DNA of 64,000 bases. Origin: Amorphochlora amoebiformis. Its lineage: Eukaryota > Cercozoa > Chlorarachniophyceae. This document shows, in pieces, positions 1-64,000 of this stretch (positions are counted from its first letter, which is position 1; the number at the start of each line of letters is the position of its first letter). The notes under the pieces were generated by a model. That model did not search any database. It worked only from the letters and a program-made list of their open reading frames with translations, and was not told the origin of the DNA. The DNA is taken from the NCBI GenBank assembly GCA_054601695.1, contig BAAHQB010000156.1:186001-250000 (forward strand), in the 5' to 3' direction. Position numbers and translations under genes: made by a program.

Positions 1-5283
<5,283 letters not shown>

Positions 5284-5471
5284 ATTGGTTAGTACCGGAT
5301 GGAGATGGATGGGGCGATCTCCAGAAATCTCCGGGATCTCCAGCGATCTCCATAAATCTCCAGGATCTCCAGCGACCTCCATTATAGTTATGGGAGTGTT
5401 TTTTAATGTCTATTGAAATCTGGTTATATATATCGAGGTGAGATCTCTGATTCTGTTTATATTGCTCTTCT

Positions 5472-5515
<44 letters not shown>

Positions 5516-5677
5516 TATACACATATATAATATATATGATATATATATAATCTTTGCAATACTGTGCATATCTCTTTGTAGTTATCCATATATCTAAATA
5601 TAAGATATGTATATATATGTAACTATTAGGCATTTATAGCAACGTCGGTATACACGTACTTTGGGGATAGGTTTCCC

Positions 5678-5730
<53 letters not shown>

Positions 5731-5947
5731 TAATATATATGTATAATCTTTGCAATACTATGCGTATCTAATTGTAGTTATCCATATATCTAAATATAAG
5801 ATATGTATATATATGTAACTATTAGGCATTTATAGCAACGTCGGTATACACGTACTTTGGGGATAGGTTTCCTCATCGTTCATATCAGTAATTTATACAT
5901 ATGTATATATATATATATATATATGGCAATATGTATATACATTGGTT

Positions 5948-6046
<99 letters not shown>

Positions 6047-6215
6047 ATATATATATACATATATATATACTTATATATATATATATATACACGAATATGT
6101 AAATAATTTGTATACATTATATATATATATATGTATATATGTATAAACATATAATAATATTACATATATATGTATATATATATGTATATATGTATATATA
6201 TACATACATCTACAT

Positions 6216-6246
<31 letters not shown>

Positions 6247-6307
6247 GTATGTATATATCGGTACATGCGGAGCCTGAGGACAAGTTTTTACATGATCAAA
6301 TCCGTAT

Positions 6308-6359
<52 letters not shown>

Positions 6360-6581
6360 TTATATATATATTATGTTTTTTTTTTTAATATGTTATATTT
6401 TATATATATATATATATATATTATACATATATACATATACATATATCATATAGATATATGTGGTACATATTACATACATGTAAATAATTAATGCATATAA
6501 ATATAAAAAACACGTAACACAGATATGCATATTTTTTAAAAAATATATATGTATAGTATATATATGAATATTTGTACATAG

Positions 6582-6628
<47 letters not shown>

Positions 6629-6920
6629 ATATTATATATATATATATCCTTAGAATTGCTTCTTTTATGGGTATATGCGACCGCCTAGCCACAACGGTAA
6701 GCTATAGTTTGTACCTATATATATCTTATATATATTATCTTATATATCTAATATAAATACAGTAGTTTGTACCTACATATCTTAAATATCTTATCTTATA
6801 TATCTAATATAAATACTGTAATTCATAACTGTATGAAAAGATCAGTATAATTCATTTTAATTAGGAGTATATAGAATTGAAAATATCGTATTTGCTCGTT
6901 TCGTATGTGCGCATGCAAAT

Positions 6921-6976
<56 letters not shown>

Positions 6977-7003
6977 CATATATATATACACATATATATA
7001 TAT

Positions 7004-7042
<39 letters not shown>

Positions 7043-7045
7043 ATA

Positions 7046-7122
<77 letters not shown>

Positions 7123-8102
7123 AATTTATATATATATATACACATATATTATTATATATATATATATATATTTATATATACATATATATGTATATCAATA
7201 TATATATGTATAAAATAGAGATAACATAGTAGAATAAAGCAGATACATTCAACTACTCAGGTAATGACATGGGGTTCGTTTTTCTGGGTTATCTTAAGAT
7301 AATCGCCCACTGCAAGGATTCTAGGCCATCTTAAGGTAATCTTCATTTCGACGTCCATGCGTTCATTTCAACGAATTTGTAATCCCGAGCAGCGATGCGA
7401 GCATCAACCGTTTCGAATTAATTGATTACTCGATCTTTGGCAAGTTACTTTAGACAGTGACTAGACTGGTCATGCATATCCATGATAATTGGCATTGTAT
7501 CATGATATAGATATCTGGATATTAGTCGCTGCTAGCACCAGGGTACTAGTAAATGACCATATGTGTTAAGTTACTATTAACCGTATATATAGCAGATCCA
7601 CTAGTCTACACAACTCTCATTTAGACAATACTATACGCTATACTAGCTATACTCTTTTTACTTGATATGTATACCATTGTCACGGTAACCGTACAGTCAT
7701 CCAGTAATCCTAAGTTGCTCAGTCCGTTTAGGGTTTACAGCGAGAGGATTCCTAGGATTCCGACCATCTAGACCATGTTGTAGTCTTGTAGATCTGGTAG
7801 ATTTACCTAGTTTACTCTGATCATTTGAAAGTATCGATACGATAACAAGGATATATCTTAGGCTATTGACTACATTGACTAGATAGACGACTCTTGGTTC
7901 CGGTACAATCCGAATAACCGTTGAAATCGGAATTAATTACACATCTGGGCTACTTGCAGGTTGCGGCAGCGGCTACGTACACTCGGACTGGCCCCGTGAC
8001 ATGCTCACGACACGTGTACGGCTACGTACTCTGACTGGCCCGTGACATGCTCACGACACGTGTAACACACGTGTACGGTGAAACTTTTCGGACATAATTA
8101 TT
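5284..8102. other. Repeat-rich spacer between convergent genes
   Basis: After the TGA at 5281 comes a short tandem repeat built on GATCTCCAGCGATCTCC (5318-5385), then a 186 bp direct duplication (about 5550-5685 and 5740-5875), (TA)n, and from 7230 about 870 bp of ordinary composition without (TA)n. A 50 bp direct duplication with CCGTGACATGCTCACGACACG lies at 7970-8070. A two-exon minus-strand reading (5883-5856, 5469-5258; 79 residues) overlapping the end of the membrane protein gene is open, and plus-strand islands at 6279 and 6650 look exon-like; I cannot confirm either. Confidence 0.4.
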
Positions 8103-22463
<14,361 letters not shown>

Positions 22464-22581
22464 TTGAGCCGATAAATTAGAAAATAATTAATTACAGATA
22501 GGGGTATGTCACGCAGCAGCCATGGCCGTGTCACGTGAAATTCCGCCGAAAAGATAAAACAGCCAGGGGCGTTCCCCGAGC
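22464..22581. promoter_or_regulatory. Short bidirectional intergenic region
   Basis: Only 118 bp separate the first ATG of the minus-strand MenG gene (22463) from the ATG of the plus-strand SUGP1-like gene (22582). It has no (TA)n or telomeric repeat and presumably carries both promoters. I see no recognisable core promoter motif. Confidence 0.5.
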
Positions 22582-23798
22582 ATGAAGCGCCGCAAAGTCC
22601 TTCCCGTGAAGGCCCCTCCATGGGCTAATCTCGTCAATGAGACGAAAAAAAAAGTTGAGGACCCATCGGCTTCGAGTGTGGCATCATCTTCTGTTGAGAA
22701 CTCCGGGAAAAAGACTCAAGCAAGCGCTGTGCGCACCTCGGCGCAAAATACTGCAATCCAATCAGCTCCTCCGACGTCATATAGCTCATCTTCTGTACCT
22801 GCTCCAAAGCGCAAAAGGAAGCGCAAAAGCCGATTTGACGAGCGACCCCCGGATTCGGATATCAGGTACATCGTTCAGGAATTGGCCTCTCTTTTCACTT
22901 CTGCTCCTTCCTCCTCGTTCTCTTTCGCTTGGCTGACTCGACGTTCCCTAGCGCTGTTATGCCTCAGCCTAAAGAGGATCCGTTGGGGAGCATCAGCGAT
23001 CCCCTCGTCCGTTCGAAGCTACAACTGACGGGAGAGCTAGCAGCGCATCCGACCAAACGCAAACACCACATCAGTGACTACTTGCCAAAGGAGGTGAACT
23101 GCAGAAATTCTTATTTCCATTTTGAACGTTCGAACTTACCTCGCTCATACTCCAGGAGCTGATGAAATTTCTTGCCAAATCCAAGGGACTTGCAGCGTAA
23201 GGACCAAAGCGTATTGGTGATCTGTAAATCTCTAAGCCATTCCGATGTTGTTCTCTTAGACCCGTTGAAAAGAAGAACACGATCACATCCGAGAACAAGG
23301 GTTTTAACCTACTGCAAAAAATGGGATGGAAGGAGGGTTCCGGGGTAATCACAACACTTCAAAATACTTCCTCGTATACCCTAACATATGCATTATGGCT
23401 GAAACTACAGCTGGGGAAGGGTGGCGTAGGCATTAAAGCTCCTGTTCAAGCAAGAGGAAACGCGGTACCAAATATGTGCCCTTCCCTATTCACACTCATA
23501 TTTCAGCGGTATTGCGCATCGTAATGACGTCAACACTCTGTAGGGGGGCGCTGGAATCGGGCATCAGAAGCCCACAGACGTCAACGAGAAGGATGATATT
23601 TTTACGCAGGTAATCTTCGCAATTTTTCACACTTGCAAAATCAGTCTTCTTTGAGTTAAATGCATGCTTGTATTTTCATTACAGTACAAGAAAAGGATGG
23701 CCCTTGCCTATCGCTATCGTCCAAACCCTCTGGGAAATCCCCGTACACCTTACTGGGATGATGATTCTATGAATAAAGGCGCGACTCAGAAACTCTAG
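22582..23798 (+). CDS. SUGP1-like G-patch splicing factor, seven exons
   Basis: Exons 22582-22865, 22952-23093, 23156-23196, 23260-23344, 23411-23464, 23544-23609, 23685-23798 (TAG) make 786 nt, 261 residues. Introns are 62-86 nt, GT-AG, with branch-like CTGAC or TAATGAC motifs and no (TA)n. Residues 77-85 hold the basic KRKRKSRF stretch typical of SF1/SUGP1 proteins, then HHISDYLPKEELMKFLAK, a G-patch (QKMGWKEGSG then LGKGGVGIKAPV, about 168-200), and the family tail DDIFTQYKKRMALAYRYRP with NPLGNPRTPYW. This order matches human SUGP1 and its plant homologue, where the G-patch recruits a DEAH helicase in 3' splice-site recognition. No SURP domain is visible; at 261 residues it is much shorter than human SUGP1, so it may be a reduced form or lack 5' exons. 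Confidence 0.92.
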
Positions 23799-23949
23799 TC
23801 TCGACTGCGCAGATACTACAATGAATGTTAAGGCAATGTCGTGAATATTATGGTTAGGTTCATCCAAGCTTATATAATGTATTTCAACCTGGAGAATGCT
23901 CATGATGTTCATGTTTTCAGTATATAATATCATATTATATATGAACATC

Positions 23950-23993
<44 letters not shown>

Positions 23994-24008
23994 ATATAAA
24001 TCATCTAG

Positions 24009-24080
<72 letters not shown>

Positions 24081-25121
24081 TCTAGATATATGTATATATA
24101 TATATATACTGTATAAAATCATGATAAACCTATAGTATCCAGAGTATATATAGACTATCTAGACTATGATCATCGCCGATTCATCGGATATATACTCTAG
24201 ATACTAGGACTGTGCTATATATAATATTCTGTAATATTAAATATGTATACATATAATAATTACACCTGTTACAGGTGTACTAGAGACTAGTGTATATGCA
24301 ATGCTCGTACTTCCAAATCGCTCTCTCCCTGTCTCCCCCACGTTTGGATAAGCCAATATTACCTTGAAAAACACAGTACACGGGTTCCAACTTCCCAGTA
24401 GTACTCAGTACCCTCATCTCGAGTTCTAAGTTTAAAAATTAGTCCATCAGCTCATGTCACAGTCACGTGTCACAGTAGTGAAACTTGATAATCTAGAAAG
24501 TACTTAGAGTATCCACTCTCTTCTACTCGATGTTTTACGTCCCACACCGTGATTATGCAATAAACATATGTATAATTTATAGTTTCCATCCCTTTTGCAC
24601 TCCGACGACTCACCAGCGTCATGCACAGGGGCTCTCATGACAAATCATTCCTGAAGGCGTGATATGCCCGTGACATAGCCTACTGATATCGCGTGATGAA
24701 ACGTGACGTAGGCCCGGATCACACCAATGTCAACCGGCTCCCGGGCATAGGAGAAATGCTGATTTCTCTCGATACGTAAGGAGGATTTAGGGTACTGAGG
24801 GGACAAGATGAGGTTTTTAGAAGACGAAAGGGGGGGGGGACAAGGGAAGGGCAGGTTTGAGAGGAAAATAGCTATGAATGTTGCAAGTTTTCGTAAAATT
24901 CCTCGAGTGAAGGAAGGGAAGAGGATACAGGCTTCCACGGAGTGCGAACCACGTACGAAAAATGCCCTCATGGACCATATCAGATCAGCAATCCATTTGT
25001 ACAAAAATTGAAGTACTATCTTGGCTAGTTTAAAACTCTCCGGTGCACAACACATACAAACTTCCAGTCTCAAAGCGCGCAGGTATATGTGTGCACATAA
25101 TCAGACGTAAATACTTACAAG
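23799..25121. other. Spacer with unconfirmed minus-strand exons
   Basis: 23900-24130 is (TA)n; 24130-25100 is ordinary sequence. On the minus strand 25286-25119 is open between a good acceptor (TATGTGCAG) and donor (GTAAGTAT); 25068-24972 and 24797-24650 follow in phase with a long pyrimidine tract and CCCCTCAG, ending in TGA. The product is not recognised, and the first block overlaps exon 1 of the plus-strand gene below, so at most one of the two is right there. Confidence 0.3.
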
Positions 25122-29741
<4,620 letters not shown>

Positions 29742-30112
29742 ATATCTCTCTCCCTCTTTTTTTTTGCCTCTTTTCTTCCAAAATTCATCTCCTCTCTCTC
29801 TGTTTTTCTCCAAGATCTCTCTTTTTCTCTCTCTATCTCTTATTTCCACTCTCTCTTTCTCCTCGCTCGTATATCTTCTCTCTCTCTCTCTCTTAATCTT
29901 ATTTCCTCTCTCTCTTTTTCTCCTAGCTCTCATCTCCTCTCTCTCTTAGTCTCCGGGCTCTTCTTTCCTCTCACTCTCTCTTTCTCCCAGCTCTCTTTCC
30001 TCTCTCTCTCTCTCTCTCGCTATCTTCCCTCTCCTATTTCCTCTCTCTCTCTCTCTTAATGTCCTCGCTCTCTTTTTTCCCCTCTCTCTCTCTTCTCTCT
30101 TTCGCCCCCTAA
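29742..30112 (+). promoter_or_regulatory. Pyrimidine-rich leader or promoter of the SAM-domain gene
   Basis: About 370 bp of CTCTCT/TTTCTC run from the stop codon of the previous gene to the ATG at 30113. It is the only sequence between two head-to-tail genes, so it must include the 3' end signals of one and the promoter and leader of the other. No TATA box or poly(A) signal stands out. Confidence 0.5.
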
Positions 30113-44285
<14,173 letters not shown>

Positions 44286-45218
44286 TTAGATCCCTACGAG
44301 TAGGTAATTTATGACTAAGGGTAGGTAATCTTTGTATGTACATTGTTTAAGTGAGTATATGCTGGTTATGTGTACATAGTCTTAGATAGTATACGCTAGA
44401 ACGGAATATCAGAGTAATATATACGATAGTATAATCTAGTAATATATATATATATATATGTATTTATGTATTTTTATTACAATGACGTTAATTTTTATAC
44501 TCTTTGTACGTACGCACTAAACTCTAGAAACTGTCGATATACCAGATATACGCATATACACACGCTAATCAGGACGTACCCTGCCGAAATTGTATTCATA
44601 AGCTTCATGCGTGCGTAAGTAAGCATGTGTACGCTAGTACGTGCGTATCACTACTAAAATAGTATATAACTCAGTGAGTATAATCTTATACGATTATATA
44701 ATATGCGTACAATTATCTGGATTATATGCTAGATATGCGCACATCATAGGCTAGACACTCTACTGACACTACTTTGAATGGTATTCACCGAGATTCACGT
44801 CCTCTCGGTTCTATCTACTGCATGTATTTCGTAATTATACGGTCATCTAGGTCATGTTAGCGATTCTATCTAATCTATATACTCTAGTCTCTAGAGTCCT
44901 ATCTAGCTATATCTATCCATAGACTAGATAGATCTAGATCTAGATATATATCTAACCACTAGATACATACTGCAGATAATACAAGAACTAAACCACTGAA
45001 TGTACTAAATCTCCACCGATCAGCAACTAGAGGAATGTGACGGTTACAACATATTTTCCGTGACACCGCCCTGTGTCACGATATAGACAAGATATATATA
45101 GTCCAGATATCTATAGACGATGATAAATGTTATGATTCTGACATTTCGGGAAAAAAATAGCTAAAATGTTTTCTCAGAAGATATAATATATATATCTTCT
45201 ACGCGACCCCGGGTTGTT
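44286..45218. other. Low-repeat spacer between convergent genes
   Basis: About 900 bp almost free of (TA)n and telomeric repeat, rich in CTAG and TAGATCTAG-type short motifs near 44880-44960. I see no ORF, RNA gene or exon chain here. Confidence 0.6.
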
Positions 45219-60620
<15,402 letters not shown>

Positions 60621-60664
<44 letters not shown>

Positions 60665-60959
60665 GTATGTATATAAAAAAATATAATATATATATATATA
60701 TATAATATATATATAAATAGACATACATATATATATAGTGTGTGTATATTATATATATATATATATATATGTACATATATATATATATATATATATTTTT
60801 TTTATATATATAAATATAAATATATAATATATATATATATATATATATGTATGTATATATATATATATATATATATGTATACATATATATAATGTTTATA
60901 TATGTGTATATGTAAAATTTGTGATATAGTACACGTATTGCATAAAGTTTTTTGTATAA

Positions 60960-61014
<55 letters not shown>

Positions 61015-61068
61015 CATATGTATATATACACTAATACATGTATATATATATATATATTTATATATACG

Positions 61069-61109
<41 letters not shown>

Positions 61110-61151
61110 GCACATACACGTATGTATGTACATATATACACACTCATACAC

Positions 61152-61207
<56 letters not shown>

Positions 61208-61230
61208 GCACAAAAATATATATATATATA

Positions 61231-61322
<92 letters not shown>

Positions 61323-61392
61323 CATATATACATTTATATATATATACATATATATATATATATAGATATATATATACATATTTATGTATTTG

Positions 61393-61423
<31 letters not shown>

Positions 61424-61471
61424 ATATGTATGTACAAATCTATGTTTTTTGTGAATGTGTCTGTGTGTAAA

Positions 61472-61553
<82 letters not shown>

Positions 61554-61594
61554 ATACAATATGTAGGTTGATTTATTTTATATATTTATATGTT

Positions 61595-61639
<45 letters not shown>

Positions 61640-61652
61640 ACATTTGTATATG

Positions 61653-61720
<68 letters not shown>

Positions 61721-62028
61721 ATATAAATATATATATATATATACATATATGTAATATACTTATACATGTATATACATATATACACATACATAAATGTCAC
61801 GATACACGTGTATACACAATACAATATGTACGTATGTTAATACTTTCGTATTAGGGCTATATTCTTGTGCTCTCTCGACAGAATCAAGGTTAGGGTTAGG
61901 GTTAGGGTTAGGGTTAGGGTTAGGGTTAGGGTTAGGGTTAGGGTTAGGGTTAGGGTTAGGATTATGGTCAGGATTAGGGTCAGGATTAGGGTTAGGGTAA
62001 GGGCAGTGTTCTTGTGCTCTTTCGACAG
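60621..62028. other. (TA)n spacer with no supported gene
   Basis: Almost pure (TA)n from 60621 to 61780 with rare TG/CA interruptions, then a short ordinary stretch and a TTAGGG array (61890-62000). I see no exon I can support before 62029. Confidence 0.6.
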
Positions 62029-63980
<1,952 letters not shown>

Positions 63981-64000
63981 GTTTCAAATCCTAACCCTAA

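Overview
The window is nuclear DNA of an intron-rich, probably photosynthetic eukaryote. Most of the 64 kb is (TA)n microsatellite plus degenerate telomere-type CCCTAA/TTAGGG repeat. There is no prokaryotic gene organisation, rRNA, tRNA or CRISPR array that I can support. The many apparent Tyr-Ile ORFs are translations of (TA)n. The real coding sequence is in short non-repetitive islands between the repeats. Read as exons (mostly AG|...|GT bounded, usually 15-110 nt), these islands join with matching intron phases into proteins. All gene models below were assembled by eye this way. Two are anchored along their length by recognisable families and two more by a diagnostic segment. The others rest on phase agreement, and I show below that phase agreement alone can mislead.

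Layout. 1-5283 (+): 3' part of a multi-pass membrane protein gene. 5284-8102: repeat-rich convergent spacer. 8103-22463 (-): MenG/UbiE-type quinone methyltransferase, 15 exons over 14.4 kb, the main reason to think the organism has a plastid. 22582-23798 (+): a compact SUGP1-like G-patch splicing protein with seven exons and ordinary 60-90 nt introns, divergent from the methyltransferase with a 118 bp gap. 25122-29741 (+): unrecognised small protein. 30113-44285 (+): 389-residue protein in 23 exons with a C-terminal SAM domain. 44286-45218: low-repeat spacer. 45219-49575 (-): COPI-associated/Tvp15-like membrane protein. 49576-52756: ambiguous stretch, both strands give exon-like islands. 52757-56007 (+) and 56024-60620 (+): two unrecognised split genes. 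62029 to the right edge (+): 5'-incomplete gene that continues beyond the window.

The striking structural feature is what I call exon echoes. Many exons are flanked inside the neighbouring introns by decayed partial copies of themselves. Copies upstream carry the acceptor plus the start of the exon; copies downstream carry the end of the exon plus the donor. They are separated by (TA)n or CCCTAA tracts. The introns therefore seem to have grown by repeated local duplication of exon-intron junctions followed by microsatellite expansion. On the sense strand CCCTAA arrays repeatedly sit just before acceptors, where CTAAC resembles a branch point and CCCTAG can be the acceptor; TTAGGG often starts right after a donor. 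The functional links between genes are ordinary: two proteins of RNA processing or organelle quinone metabolism sit back to back, and nothing suggests an operon or a mobile island.
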